Assembly: GCF_900185645.1 (NCBI RefSeq)
Contig: NZ_FYAM01000004.1
Coordinates: 124,001-188,000, forward strand
Origin: Clostridium sp. BSD9I1
Lineage (GTDB): Bacteria; Bacillota; Clostridia; Clostridiales; Clostridiaceae
Length of the DNA stretch: 64,000 bases
Direction of reading: 5' to 3'
Of the stretch, positions 17,666 through 27,278 are shown one piece after another (position 1 is the first letter of the stretch; every line of letters starts with the position of its first letter). Below the pieces are notes generated by a model. That model was not told where the DNA came from. It worked only from the letters and a program-made list of their open reading frames with translations, and ran no database searches. A program made the translations under genes and the position numbers.

Positions 17666-17706
17666 AAAAAGTAACCCATCAGTTTTAAATATAACTGATG
17701 GGTTAC
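17666..17706 (-). terminator. Terminator of fba
   Basis: Minus strand stem GTAACCCATCAGTT/AACTGATGGGTTAC followed by TTTTT (A run at 17666-17670). Confidence 0.85.
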
Positions 17707-17738
17707 TACAATATTCTCAGTATTAACTATTAATTAAA

Positions 17739-18683
17739 TTAAAGGCTGTTAGATGAACCTAAAACATTTTTAATTTTGTTTTGAACAAGACCTTCTATAG
17801 CTTCTCTTCCAGCACCTAAGTATTTTCTTGGGTCTATTTCTTTTGGATTTTGTGCTAAAACTTTTCTTATGGAAGCTGTTAACGAAAGTCTTAAATCTGT
17901 ATCCATGTTTATTTTACAAACAGCCATGGAAGATGCTTTTCTTAACATTTCATTAGGAACTCCCTTTGCTCCAGCAATTTCTCCACCAAATTCATTGCAC
18001 ATTTCAACGAAAGTAGGTTCTACGGAAGAAGCACCATGAAGAACTATTGGGAAGTTGTGTATTCCTTCTGCTTCAAGTTTTTCTGTTATAGAAGCTAGTC
18101 TATCAAAGTCAAGTTTAGCCTCTCCTTTAAATTTGTAAGCTCCATGACTTGTTCCAATAGCTATAGCTAAGGAATCAACTCCAGTTCTCTTTACGAAATC
18201 AACTGCTTCGTTAGGATCTGTATATGTAGCTTCATGACTTGCAACTTTAACATCATCTTCTACACCAGCAAGTTTACCAAGTTCAGCTTCTACTACAACT
18301 CCTTTGGAGTGAGCATACTCTACAACTTCTTTTGTAAGTCTTACATTTTCTTCATAATCATAATGAGAACCATCAAACATAACAGATGTAAAGCCAGATT
18401 CTATGGCAAGTTTAACTTGATCCATGTTAGCACCGTGATCTAAATGTAGTGCAATATCAATACCCGTGTCTTCAATAGCAGCATCAACCATATGTTTTAA
18501 ATATTTAGGCCCAGCATATTTTAATGCACCAGCAGAAACTTGAAGAATAACAGCAGAGTTTTCAGCTTTTGCAGCATTTACAACTCCTTGAATTATTTCC
18601 ATGTTATTAATATTGAATGCACCTATTGCATATTTCCCTTCAAAAGCTTTTTTAAACATTTCCTTTGTTGTAACTAAAGCCAT
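17739..18683 (-). CDS. fba: Class II fructose-1,6-bisphosphate aldolase
   Basis: 314 residues. Class II zinc-dependent aldolase signatures are seen: FNINNMEIIQGVV, the zinc ligand block ALHLDHGANM, SVMFDGSHYDYEEN, VEAELGKLAGVEDD, IAIGTSHGAYK, VLHGASSV and the KINMDTDLR phosphate loop. It cleaves fructose-1,6-bisphosphate into DHAP and GAP in the cytoplasm, complementing the gap-pgk-tpiA genes at the other end of the window. Monocistronic with its own terminator. No unusual feature. Confidence 0.97.
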   Translation of the reverse strand: MALVTTKEMFKKAFEGKYAIGAFNINNMEIIQGVVNAAKAENSAVILQVSAGALKYAGPKYLKHMVDAAIEDTGIDIALHLDHGANMDQVKLAIESGFTSVMFDGSHYDYEENVRLTKEVVEYAHSKGVVVEAELGKLAGVEDDVKVASHEATYTDPNEAVDFVKRTGVDSLAIAIGTSHGAYKFKGEAKLDFDRLASITEKLEAEGIHNFPIVLHGASSVEPTFVEMCNEFGGEIAGAKGVPNEMLRKASSMAVCKINMDTDLRLSLTASIRKVLAQNPKEIDPRKYLGAGREAIEGLVQNKIKNVLGSSNSL

Positions 18684-18833
18684 TTATATCACCTTCCATA
18701 CCAAATTTGTATTTATACTATATATATTATAAATCATGGTAAAATAATTTGCTACAATTATTATAAAATATTACACAATGTTTGCATTTAGAGAAAGAAG
18801 TGTAGCATATATATTATAAATGAGTAATAAATA

Positions 18834-19214
18834 TCAAAATATATTTTGAGTGTTAATTTTTTCTAGATTAAGTATATGCTCAAATAAAAATTTTATAGCA
18901 TAAATGCTCGCCATAGACTCATCTTTGTTATGATAATTAACATATTGTGTTAGTTTGCTAATTTCACTATGAATATTATCTATTTCTCGATGATGCACGA
19001 ATATACATATTTTATTAGAGTGTGTATTCCATTCAGTCATAAGTTTTTTTACAGTAATATTAGCTTCATCCCATTTTTCTTCTATAATAAGTTTTTCTAG
19101 GTTACTATTAGTTGCAGACATGGAAGTACAAGTGTTTGAAAGAAAAAATATAGAATAAATCATTGTACTTATCATAGTTAAAAATAAGATTAGGGGAAGG
19201 AATATGTTTTTCAT
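18834..19214 (-). CDS. DUF4363-family membrane-anchored protein
   Basis: 126 residues from the ATG at 19214 with GGAAG upstream; the GTG at 19223 lies within the ribosome-site region. One N-terminal membrane segment (IFLPLILFLTMISTMIYSIFFL) then a helical extracytoplasmic domain (WDEANITVKKLMTEWNTHSN). I recall DUF4363 genes next to DUF421 genes in clostridia, as here, where the two coding regions practically abut. Function unknown. Confidence 0.85.
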   Translation of the reverse strand: MKNIFLPLILFLTMISTMIYSIFFLSNTCTSMSATNSNLEKLIIEEKWDEANITVKKLMTEWNTHSNKICIFVHHREIDNIHSEISKLTQYVNYHNKDESMASIYAIKFLFEHILNLEKINTQNIF

Positions 19215-19219
19215 AAAAG

Positions 19220-19891
19220 TCACTTCCTTTTTTGATAATAAAGCTCTCCTTTAGAATTTATTAATGCTATAAAAACCTCATCTATAGAACTCACTCCAGA
19301 AGACTTTAGTTTTGACAAAAGTTTATTTTCAGTCATTTTAACAAGTTCCAAGTTTTCATGATTTACTTTTCCATCAAGAATTAAGGTTATAGGAAGACTA
19401 TCTTGTTTTGTTTTAATATTCAAATCTTGTTTTGTAACAGGAGTAGAATCCGTCTTAGGTATAATAGATAGTTGACCACTAGTTTCTAAAATAGCATATT
19501 GAACATCTTGGATATTATAAAAACCCTGAAGACGGAGCTCCTCCATCAAGTCATTTATATTAAATTTTTGGTGTTTTAGTTCATTGATATCTATTTGCCC
19601 ATCTTCTATCAAAATACTAGGTTTCCCATTTACTATATTTCTAAGTTTTTCACTTTTCAATTGTAATATTACTAGCGAAGCTTGCAAAACTATTAAAGTT
19701 ATTATAGGTATAACTCCATGAATTAATGGTACTTCTGTATCTTGCATTGGAAGTGATGCTAGTTCGGAAATCATTATAGTTATAGCAAGTTCAAAAGGCT
19801 CTAGCTGACCAATTTGTTTTTTACCCATTATTCTCATAGCTATAATTACTATAAAGTATAATATAATAGTTCTTATAAGTACTATAAACAA
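19220..19891 (-). CDS. DUF421 membrane protein (YetF/YrbG-like)
   Basis: 223 residues: three N-terminal membrane helices (the first at VLIRTIILYFIVIIAMRIMG) with the family signature GKKQIGQLEPFELAITIMIS, then a cytoplasmic domain with two related halves (PSILIEDGQIDINELKHQKF and LDGKVNHENLELV). DUF421 proteins are common in sporulating Firmicutes, and relatives in Bacillus are linked to spores, but the role here is not known. Forms a two-gene unit with the DUF4363 gene. Confidence 0.88.
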   Translation of the reverse strand: MFIVLIRTIILYFIVIIAMRIMGKKQIGQLEPFELAITIMISELASLPMQDTEVPLIHGVIPIITLIVLQASLVILQLKSEKLRNIVNGKPSILIEDGQIDINELKHQKFNINDLMEELRLQGFYNIQDVQYAILETSGQLSIIPKTDSTPVTKQDLNIKTKQDSLPITLILDGKVNHENLELVKMTENKLLSKLKSSGVSSIDEVFIALINSKGELYYQKRK

Positions 19892-20011
19892 AATATCACC
19901 CCTCTATAATGTATATTTTTTCTTAAAAATTTCAAAATTATTAGTAAAGTTAGATTAATTTTCACAAATTTAAAGTATAATATTAGTACAATAAATATAG
20001 GGGGATAATAT

Positions 20012-21670
20012 ATGGCACAGTTTAAATTAAATTTATCAGGCTCAAAGAATGTGATTGTAGAAGAAGGTACCGATATTAAATCTGTAGTAGATAAATACTT
20101 AAGTGATATTAAGCTTCCAGCCATTTTGGGAAAAATAAACTATCAGACTTATGAACTTAATAGCCCTGTGAAAGAAAGTGGTACTCTTCAAGTAATTGAT
20201 ATTACAAACAGTATAGGGCTTAAGGCTTATATAAGAACTCTTCAGTTTATACTTATAAAGGCTGTATTAGATATTTTCCCCAATGCTAAAATAAGTATAG
20301 AACATTCCTTAAGTAAGGGAATATATGGAGAAATAGAAAAAGAAACCCCTTTAAATGAGGAAGAAATTATAAAGATTAAGGATAAAATGAAAGATCTCAT
20401 AAGTTTAGATATTGTAATAAACAAAGTAACTGTTAAAAAGGAAGAAGCCATAAAAATATTTAGCAGTTATGGTATGGATGACAAAATAAGGCTTTTAAAA
20501 CACGTTAATTTAGAAAAAGTAAGTCTTTATGAGTTAGATGGAAGATATGACTACTTTTATGGGCAAATGGCACCATCTACTGGAGTTATTCAAATGTTTG
20601 ATTTAATATATTATAAACCAGGTCTTCTTTTAAGATACCCTACAGAAGAAAATCCATTCAAGATTCCAGAGTTGATAGAGCATAAAAAGCTTGCTAAAAT
20701 TTTTAAAGAAACAGAGGAATGGGGAAGAATATTAGATGTAGCAGATGTAGGATCATTAAATGATAAGGTTGAATCAGGAGAAATGATAGATATAATAAGG
20801 GTAGCAGAAGCACTGCATGAAAAAAAGGCAGCATATATTGCAGATATGATAAGTGAAAGAAAGAATACAAAGCTTATATTAATTGCAGGTCCATCATCAT
20901 CTGGTAAAACAACCTTTGCCAGAAGACTAGGCATACAACTTAGAGTTAATGGGCTTATTCCTGTTCCGCTAGGTCTGGATGACTATTTTGTAGACAGAGA
21001 TAACACTCCTAAGGATGAAAATGGAGAGTTTGACTTTGAATCTATATTTGCTCTTGATTTGGCGCTTTTTAACAAGAACCTTCAGCAAATACTTAGTGGA
21101 ATGGAAGTTGAAATACCTACTTATAATTTTAAAAAAGGAAAGAGAGAATGGAATGGAGAAAAAATTAAACTTCCTCCCAATGGAATACTTATAGTAGAAG
21201 GTATACATGGATTAAATGAAATGCTTACTGCATCTATTCCTTTTGAAAATAAATTTAAAATATATATAAGTGCCCTTACTCAGTTAAACCTTGATAATCA
21301 CAATAGAATATCTACAACGGATGTTAGAATAATGCGTAGAATTGTAAGGGATTATTTATCAAGGGGCTATGGAGGAGAAGAAACATTAAAAATGTGGCCT
21401 TCCATAAAGAGGGGAGAAGAAAAAAATATATTTGTATACCAGGAAAATGCTGATGTAATGTTTAATTCAACGTTAGTGTATGAGTTATGCGTTCTGAAAA
21501 AATTTGCTTTAAGTGAATTGAATAAAATACAGCCTGAAAGTAGTGTTTATTATCAGGCGCAAAAGCTTAAGAGCTTTTTAAACTTCTTTAAGGACGTAGA
21601 CGTGAGCTTTGTACCTGAAAATTCAATTTTAAGAGAATTTATAGGGGGAAGTTGTTTTTATAAGTACTAA
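20012..21670 (+). CDS. Nucleoside (uridine-like) kinase with N-terminal TGS and SAD-like domains
   Basis: 552 residues. Residues 1-60 look like a TGS/ubiquitin-like domain (KNVIVEEGTDIKSVVDKYL); about 60-190 resembles the threonyl/alanyl-tRNA-synthetase-type SAD region (IEHSLSKGIYGEIE); about 285-480 is a phosphoribulokinase/uridine kinase P-loop domain (AGPSSSGKTTFARRLG, LGLDDYFVDRD, LIVEGIHGLNEM). Such long clostridial and thermotogal proteins are known as nucleoside kinases; the substrate is inferred. GGGG precedes the ATG. It is followed after 17 bases by sdaAB, so they are probably co-transcribed. Confidence 0.9.
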   Translation: MAQFKLNLSGSKNVIVEEGTDIKSVVDKYLSDIKLPAILGKINYQTYELNSPVKESGTLQVIDITNSIGLKAYIRTLQFILIKAVLDIFPNAKISIEHSLSKGIYGEIEKETPLNEEEIIKIKDKMKDLISLDIVINKVTVKKEEAIKIFSSYGMDDKIRLLKHVNLEKVSLYELDGRYDYFYGQMAPSTGVIQMFDLIYYKPGLLLRYPTEENPFKIPELIEHKKLAKIFKETEEWGRILDVADVGSLNDKVESGEMIDIIRVAEALHEKKAAYIADMISERKNTKLILIAGPSSSGKTTFARRLGIQLRVNGLIPVPLGLDDYFVDRDNTPKDENGEFDFESIFALDLALFNKNLQQILSGMEVEIPTYNFKKGKREWNGEKIKLPPNGILIVEGIHGLNEMLTASIPFENKFKIYISALTQLNLDNHNRISTTDVRIMRRIVRDYLSRGYGGEETLKMWPSIKRGEEKNIFVYQENADVMFNSTLVYELCVLKKFALSELNKIQPESSVYYQAQKLKSFLNFFKDVDVSFVPENSILREFIGGSCFYKY

Positions 21671-21687
21671 AGAAAAGGTGGTTTAAT

Positions 21688-22362
21688 ATGAAAAAGTTTG
21701 GTGTATTCGATATTGTAGGACCTATAATGATAGGGCCATCAAGTTCTCATACTGCTGGAGCAGCAAGACTTGGAAAGATAGCTAGAATTATAGCAGGCAA
21801 GGGAATAAAGTCTGTGGAATTTTACTTGCATGGTTCTTTTGCCAAAACTTATAAAGGACATGGAACGGACAGAGCATTAGTTGCTGGAATACTTGGCATG
21901 GATCCGTGGGATGAAAGACTTAGGGATTCCATAAAAATAGCTAAGGATAAGAATATAGATATAACATTCCATGAAGCTGATTTAGGAGATGTCCATCCAA
22001 ATACGGTAAAGTTTATAATTCATAAGGATGATGGAGCTATAATAGAAGTAATGGGTTCTTCGGTAGGAGGAGGAAATATTGAAATAACTAGAGTAAATGG
22101 TGAAGAGATTGAATTTACAGGGGCGTACCCTACTCTTATAATAAATCATATAGATATTCCGGGTATGATTTCTAAAGTTACTGCATTACTATATGAAGGG
22201 AATATAAATATTGCCTTTATGAAGGTATATAGAAGTAAAAGAGGAGCAAATGCAACTATGGTATTTGAAACAGATAGCATAGTAGAAGAGAATATAGTAC
22301 AAAGGATAAAAGATATTCCTTATATAGGGAGTGTCAAAGTAATAAGTCCTACAGAGGAATAA
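21688..22362 (+). CDS. sdaAB: L-serine dehydratase, iron-sulfur-dependent, beta subunit
   Basis: 224 residues. The start FDIVGPIMIGPSSSHTAGAARL is the serine dehydratase beta signature, followed by HGSFAKTYKGHGTDRALVAGILG; the C-terminal 70 residues are an ACT domain (LIINHIDIPGMISKVTALL). With the alpha subunit it deaminates serine to pyruvate using a [4Fe-4S] cluster. The alpha gene sdaAA, usually adjacent in clostridia, is not here; the next gene is an unrelated small protein. AAAGGTGG precedes the ATG. Confidence 0.94.
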   Translation: MKKFGVFDIVGPIMIGPSSSHTAGAARLGKIARIIAGKGIKSVEFYLHGSFAKTYKGHGTDRALVAGILGMDPWDERLRDSIKIAKDKNIDITFHEADLGDVHPNTVKFIIHKDDGAIIEVMGSSVGGGNIEITRVNGEEIEFTGAYPTLIINHIDIPGMISKVTALLYEGNINIAFMKVYRSKRGANATMVFETDSIVEENIVQRIKDIPYIGSVKVISPTEE

Positions 22363-22414
22363 AATTTTAGCTAACTAAGTATACTTAAATAGGAAAAATA
22401 TTTAAGAGGTGACT

Positions 22415-22744
22415 ATGTCTCACAGAAAGGTAGTTCAAGATTACTATTTAGATATTAATAATTTAGCGGATTTACTGACTAAGTTTACTAATTCTTATAG
22501 ACTTCTAATTGGAGGTGCTCAAGAGTTAAATGGTATAGCATTAGCTAGTAAAAATGATGTAAAGAAAGCACTACAAAGAGCTAATGAACTAGGGCTCGTT
22601 ATTGATGATCTTATAGATGTTTTAGATGTATGTGGATGTAATTATATGAACTACTGCAAATTAAAATCTCATGTTATAAAGGCTAAAATTCAAATAAGAA
22701 ATATTGAAACAGAAGTGGATGAAGAATTAAATCTAAAAGAATAG
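22415..22744 (+). CDS. Hypothetical 109-residue helical protein with Cys-x-Cys-x5-Cys
   Basis: I do not recognise a family. The start chosen is ATG 22415, with GAGGTG just upstream; GTG 22409 falls inside that site. The protein is soluble and predicted helical (LADLLTKFTNSYRLLIGGAQ, VKKALQRANELGLVIDDLID) with C73, C75 and C81 in VCGCNYMNYC, which could bind a metal. It occupies the place after sdaAB where sdaAA would be expected, separated by 52 bases, and ends in a terminator. Confidence 0.7.
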   Translation: MSHRKVVQDYYLDINNLADLLTKFTNSYRLLIGGAQELNGIALASKNDVKKALQRANELGLVIDDLIDVLDVCGCNYMNYCKLKSHVIKAKIQIRNIETEVDEELNLKE

Positions 22745-22783
22745 CTCATTGTAAATTTTTAAAACTTACAATGAGCCTTTTTT
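22744..22783. terminator. Bidirectional terminator between the hypothetical gene and pssA
   Basis: GCTCATTGTAA/TTACAATGAGC with a loop of about ten bases, followed by CCTTTTTTAT, between convergent genes. Confidence 0.88.
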
Positions 22784-23294
22784 ATACTTTTTTAAATCTT
22801 AATTTGCTTATCATAAGATAAGAGAACATTACCACTAAGATTATTGGCAATATAGGTTGCGCCACTCTATCTATAGTTAATAATGAATAAAGAGCTAAAA
22901 AGGAACCGGCTGCAGTAATAGGCACACCAGTAAATAATCCATCAAAGGATGTTATGTTATATCTTGCTAATCTATATGCTCCTGACATAGGGAAAATCAA
23001 CAATAAAAGATAACCTAAAAGTCCTAATTCTGAAAAGCTATATAAGTTAAATACTAATATAGAAGGTGCAACTCCGAAGGATACTAGATCCGCTAATGAA
23101 TCTAATTCTTTCCCAATCTCGCTTGATACATCTAAAAATCTAGCTACCCTACCATCATATCTATCTATTAATCCAGCAATAAGAATAAATAGAGAGGCCA
23201 TTTTATAATCAGCTTGAAAAGTCATAATTAAAGACAATACCCCAAAAGCCAAATTACTTAAAGTAAAAATATTAGGGACTGCGTTTTTGTTCAT
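22782..23294 (-). CDS. pssA: CDP-diacylglycerol-serine O-phosphatidyltransferase
   Basis: 170 residues, the short Gram-positive PssA form. The CDP-alcohol phosphatidyltransferase motif D-G-x2-A-R-x8-G-x3-D-x3-D is complete (DGRVARFLDVSSEIGKELDS, then LAD). About six membrane helices. It makes phosphatidylserine from CDP-diacylglycerol and serine. The serine-using enzyme sdaAB lies on the opposite strand nearby, probably without meaning. No psd (decarboxylase) gene is in the window. Single gene. Confidence 0.93.
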   Translation of the reverse strand: MNKNAVPNIFTLSNLAFGVLSLIMTFQADYKMASLFILIAGLIDRYDGRVARFLDVSSEIGKELDSLADLVSFGVAPSILVFNLYSFSELGLLGYLLLLIFPMSGAYRLARYNITSFDGLFTGVPITAAGSFLALYSLLTIDRVAQPILPIILVVMFSYLMISKLRFKKV

Positions 23295-23540
23295 TAAAAT
23301 ATCAACTCCTAAAAATTTTTAATAAATACAATAATATAAATGCGGTTACTATATATTATAACTCAAATCTAATTTATAATTAATAAAAACTTAAAAAAAT
23401 TATTAAAATTTTTATGAATTAATAATTTTAACAATATTTTACTAGCAAGTATCCTAATAAGTTTAGATTTATATAAATCATATAAAGTATAGTATTATAA
23501 ATAAATATTCAGGAGAAACTATGACGGGAGGTGTTATGAT
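23295..23540. other. AT-rich divergent intergenic region between pssA and the CBS gene
   Basis: About 245 bases, nearly all A/T. I see no hairpin terminator or riboswitch. Promoters for both flanking genes should be here, but no clear consensus pair could be read; a GGGAGGTG ribosome site lies at its right end. Confidence 0.5.
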
Positions 23541-23969
23541 ATGAAAGTAAAAGATATTATGACAAAAAATGTAGCAAGTTTAAATCCAGAGGATACTGTA
23601 GAGCATGCAGCACAACTTATGAAGGAATATAACATAGGATCTCTTCCGGTGTGTAATGAAGAGAAGGTAATAGGCATAATTACAGATAGGGATATAGCTA
23701 TAAGATCCTCAGCAGAAGGAGAGAATGTTCAAAAGCAAACAGTTAGAGACATAATGACATCTAATCCTGTAACTATAAAAAGTGATATAGATGTAGAAGA
23801 TGCAGCAAGAATAATGAGTGAAAGACAAATAAGAAGATTACCAGTAATTGAAAGTAATAATTTGGTAGGAATGCTTTCTTTAGGAGACGTTTCTGTGGAA
23901 TCAGGTTCAAATGAAACTGCAGGAGAGGCTTTAAGTAATATCTCAGAACCAAGTACACCTTTGTTATAA
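23541..23969 (+). CDS. Stand-alone tandem CBS-domain protein
   Basis: 142 residues made of two CBS motifs: MKVKDIMTKNVASLNPEDTV ... IGIITDRDIA and VRDIMTSNPVTIKSDIDVED ... NLVGMLSLGDVSV. CBS pairs bind adenylates and act as energy sensors. No catalytic domain is fused. It resembles general-stress CBS proteins of Firmicutes. GGGAGGTG precedes the ATG. Partner unknown. Confidence 0.92.
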   Translation: MKVKDIMTKNVASLNPEDTVEHAAQLMKEYNIGSLPVCNEEKVIGIITDRDIAIRSSAEGENVQKQTVRDIMTSNPVTIKSDIDVEDAARIMSERQIRRLPVIESNNLVGMLSLGDVSVESGSNETAGEALSNISEPSTPLL

Positions 23970-24034
23970 TAAGGCATCCATTTAGAAAAGCAATTTGTAA
24001 CAAAATAAAAAAATTTATTAACTATCATTTAAAG

Positions 24035-24070
24035 CCAAATCCACAAGCTTTGTGTATCTTGTGGGTTTGG
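24035..24070. terminator. Strong palindrome after the CBS gene
   Basis: CCAAATCCACAAG (24035-24047) pairs with CTTGTGGGTTTGG (24058-24070), with one G-T pair. There is no T tract, so it may be a weak terminator or an mRNA-protecting hairpin. Confidence 0.5.
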
Positions 24071-24145
24071 TAAATATATACTATAATAATTAAGGAAACA
24101 TCTTATAATTCTGTATGGGTTATTTAAAAAAATAGGAGATCTAGT

Positions 24146-25084
24146 ATGAAAAAAGTAAAATTTATTTATAATCCTTATTCAGGTGAAAATTCAATAATTT
24201 CTGATCTGGATAATATCGTAAAAATACACCAAAGATATAACTATTCTATAGTCCCTTATAGAATAAGTATGGACTATGATTTATCTAAAGCTTTTGATGA
24301 TATAGACGAGAGTTTTAGTTACATATTGGTTGCTGGAGGAGATGGAACCTTAGATAATGTAGTGAATCATATGAGGAACTTGAATATAAATAAACCTATT
24401 GGTATACTTCCCGTGGGAACTGCAAATGATTTTGCTAAGTATTTAGGCATACCTCAAGATGTAGAAGAAGCTTGCATTCAAATTTTAAATAGTAAACCTA
24501 AGGGTGTAGATTTAGGGAAAGTTAATGATAAGTATTTTTTGAATGTAGCAAGTACGGGTTTATTTACAGATATATCTCAAAAAACAGATGTGAATTTAAA
24601 AAATAGCTTAGGTAAGCTGGCTTACTATGTAAAAGGGATAGAACAAATACCTAATTTTAGAAAGCTAAGGGTTAAAGTAACCTCGGAAGAAATAACTTAT
24701 GATGGTGATATGTATTTAATGTTAGTGTTCAATGGACAAACAGCTGGAAATTTAAAATTAGCATATAAAGCCCAGACGGACGATGGCCTATTAGATGTTA
24801 TTATAATTAAGGCAGCAACTATTAGAGATATGATACCTCTGTTTATAAAAATGATAAGAGGGGATCACTTAGAAGATACTACAAGTATATTGTATTTTAA
24901 GACAGGTAATTTACAGGTAGAAACAGAAGAAAATATTGTTACAGATATAGATGGAGAAAGAGGACCAGATTTTCCTCTTACAATTGAATGTATAAAAGAA
25001 GGCATTCAAATGCTTGGCATTGATATAAATCAAGAAAAACATAGTTTAAAAAGACCTGGACTTATAAGGGCAAGATTAAAATAA
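24146..25084 (+). CDS. Diacylglycerol kinase-family lipid kinase (YegS/DagK type)
   Basis: 312 residues. The catalytic nucleotide-binding motifs GGDGTLDNVV and LPVGTANDFAKYLGI are intact, and the N-terminus KKVKFIYNPYSGE matches the family. The C-terminal half is the beta-sandwich lipid kinase domain (DGDMYLMLVFNGQTAGNLKL, DDGLLDVIII). The enzyme phosphorylates a lipid, probably diacylglycerol, at the membrane face; the exact substrate is inferred. GGAG lies upstream of the ATG. It lies near pssA but is transcribed in the opposite direction. Ends at a clear terminator. Confidence 0.92.
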   Translation: MKKVKFIYNPYSGENSIISDLDNIVKIHQRYNYSIVPYRISMDYDLSKAFDDIDESFSYILVAGGDGTLDNVVNHMRNLNINKPIGILPVGTANDFAKYLGIPQDVEEACIQILNSKPKGVDLGKVNDKYFLNVASTGLFTDISQKTDVNLKNSLGKLAYYVKGIEQIPNFRKLRVKVTSEEITYDGDMYLMLVFNGQTAGNLKLAYKAQTDDGLLDVIIIKAATIRDMIPLFIKMIRGDHLEDTTSILYFKTGNLQVETEENIVTDIDGERGPDFPLTIECIKEGIQMLGIDINQEKHSLKRPGLIRARLK

Positions 25085-25087
25085 CAA

Positions 25088-25124
25088 AATGGATACAGAA
25101 TAAAAATTCTGCATCCATTTATTT
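25088..25124. terminator. Terminator between the lipid kinase and ygiQ-like genes
   Basis: ATGGATACAGAAT/ATTCTGCATCCAT with an AAAA loop, followed by TTATTTTT; between convergent genes. Confidence 0.85.
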
Positions 25125-26981
25125 TTAGCGTTTTTTTGATTTCTTATTTTTGATATTCCGTTTATTTGATGAGTTTTTAGGCTCTTTATCTCCAATAAGG
25201 CAATGGGCGCCTTTTCCAATAAGGTCTTGACGATTACATGCTATAAGGGCATCTTTAACTGTATTATAATTTTTAGGTATTTTAAATTGAAGCAAAGCCC
25301 TTTGCATATTTTTTTCCTTTTGAGTTTTAGGTGTATATACTTTTTCTCCTGTAAGGGGATTTATTCCAGTGTAATATATAGTAGTTGAGAGACTGCCAGG
25401 AGTAGGGTAAAAATCCTGCACTTGTTCAGGAATGTATCCCATTTGCTTTATATATTGTGAAAGTTCAACTGCTGCATTTAAGTCACTACCAGGATGGCTA
25501 GACATCAGGTAAGGGACCAAATATTGTTTTTTATCTAAATTTTTATTTATAGATTTATATTTATTTATAAACTTTTCGTATACATCATTATTAGGTTTTC
25601 CCATATATTTTAATACTTTGTTACTTATATGTTCAGGAGCAACCTTTAGCTGACCGCTTACATGATGTTTACATAAGTCTTTGAAAAAATCATCCTTTTT
25701 GTCAAGCATTAAATAATCAAATCTAATACCTGAACGAATGAACACCTTTTTAACATTGGGCAGAGATCTTACTCTTCTTAAAAGACCTAGATATTCACTA
25801 TGATCTACAATTAAATTTTTGCACGGAGTTGGAAACATACATTGTCTATCTTTACAAGTACCTTTAGTTTCTTGAATTTTGCAAGCTCTGTGTCTAAAAT
25901 TAGCTGTAGGACCACCTATATCATGAATATAACCTTTAAAGTCAGGAAGAGTAGTTAAAAGTGTTGCTTCATCTACTATAGAGTCTTGGCTTCTGTTTTG
26001 AATAACCCTTCCTTGATGAAAGGTTAAAGCACAAAATGAGCAAGAACCAAAGCATCCTCTATGACTTGTAATGGAAAACTTAACTTCTGTTATAGCAGGA
26101 ATTCCACCATCTTTTTCATACATTGGATGATAGGTTCTGGTAAATGGAAGGTTATAAACCTCATCCATTTCCCTTTCTGTCAAAGGAACTTGCGGTGGAT
26201 TTTGAACTATATATTGCTCGCCGTGTTTTTGTACTACAGTTTTTCCTCGAATGGCATCTTGTTCATAGTACGAAAGCTTAAAGCTCTCGGCATAGGATTT
26301 TTTATCTTCTACGCACTCTTCAAATGAAGGAATTTCCACAAAGTCATTTAAATAACTTATATCTTTTGTAGAATATACAGTACCTAAAACATTATTTATT
26401 TTAGAGATATCCATTCCGTATTTTAAAAGATCTGCAACTTGAATAATGATTTTTTCTCCCATGCCGTATATTAATAAATCAGCTTTAGAATCTAATAAAA
26501 TGCTTCTTCGTATTTTATCATCCCAATAATCATAATGTGCAAATCTTCTAAGGCTACCTTCGATTCCTCCTATTATAATAGGAACATCCTTGTATGCTTC
26601 ACGAGCACGATTGGAGTATACTATTACAGCCCTGTCTGGCCTATAGCCAGATTTACCTCCTGGAGAATATAAATCATCATGGCGCCTTTTTTTAGAAACA
26701 GTATAATGATTAACCATGGAATCAATATTCCCTGAATTTATTAAAAAGGCATATTTAGGTTTTCCTAAAGCTTTAAAGCTCTCCGCACTTTTCCAGTCAG
26801 GTTGAGCGATTATGCCTACCGTATATCCCTGGCTTTCTAAGACTCTACTTATTATAGCAGAGCCAAAGGATGGGTGGTCAACATAAGCGTCGCCTGTTAT
26901 AAGTACAAAGTCAAGCTGACTTATGCCTCGTTGTTTTAAATCCTGTTTATTTACAGGTAAAAAATTTTTATTTAAATTCAT
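25125..26981 (-). CDS. YgiQ-family radical SAM protein
   Basis: 618 residues, family length. The N-terminal half carries the YgiQ-specific block ([40 protein letters not shown]); the radical SAM cluster CxxxCxxC is CFGSCSFC ([19 protein letters not shown]). A further cysteine group ([21 protein letters not shown]) resembles an extra conserved Cys cluster of the family. The C-terminus is Lys/Asn-rich. Function is unknown across bacteria. Single gene with its own promoter region upstream. Confidence 0.92.
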   Translation of the reverse strand: MNLNKNFLPVNKQDLKQRGISQLDFVLITGDAYVDHPSFGSAIISRVLESQGYTVGIIAQPDWKSAESFKALGKPKYAFLINSGNIDSMVNHYTVSKKRRHDDLYSPGGKSGYRPDRAVIVYSNRAREAYKDVPIIIGGIEGSLRRFAHYDYWDDKIRRSILLDSKADLLIYGMGEKIIIQVADLLKYGMDISKINNVLGTVYSTKDISYLNDFVEIPSFEECVEDKKSYAESFKLSYYEQDAIRGKTVVQKHGEQYIVQNPPQVPLTEREMDEVYNLPFTRTYHPMYEKDGGIPAITEVKFSITSHRGCFGSCSFCALTFHQGRVIQNRSQDSIVDEATLLTTLPDFKGYIHDIGGPTANFRHRACKIQETKGTCKDRQCMFPTPCKNLIVDHSEYLGLLRRVRSLPNVKKVFIRSGIRFDYLMLDKKDDFFKDLCKHHVSGQLKVAPEHISNKVLKYMGKPNNDVYEKFINKYKSINKNLDKKQYLVPYLMSSHPGSDLNAAVELSQYIKQMGYIPEQVQDFYPTPGSLSTTIYYTGINPLTGEKVYTPKTQKEKNMQRALLQFKIPKNYNTVKDALIACNRQDLIGKGAHCLIGDKEPKNSSNKRNIKNKKSKKR

Positions 26982-27278
26982 ATTTATAATAAACTCCTAT
27001 TCTAATTTTATAGTTTATTGTGTACATATTATAAAGCCTTCTAATTATACTATTATAATCTATTTTGTTAGGTAGTAAACATATTTTAAGAAATATCTAG
27101 AAATTTACAAGGAGTAAGAATTTTAATGAATTATTTGTAAAAAAGTATATTTTCTTAATAAATTGAATACATAATTCATAGGAAACAGTAAATAATAGAT
27201 AAAAACTGTAGATTTTTTAATCCAAATGTATGTGAAGCTATTTATTAAGGAGATTTAAAGAAATATCAAATTTTATGG
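26982..27278. other. AT-rich intergenic region between ygiQ-like gene and the M-box promoter
   Basis: About 300 bases with no convincing ORF, RNA gene or repeat. The left part should hold the promoter of the minus-strand ygiQ-like gene, but no clear -35/-10 pair was read. Confidence 0.5.
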
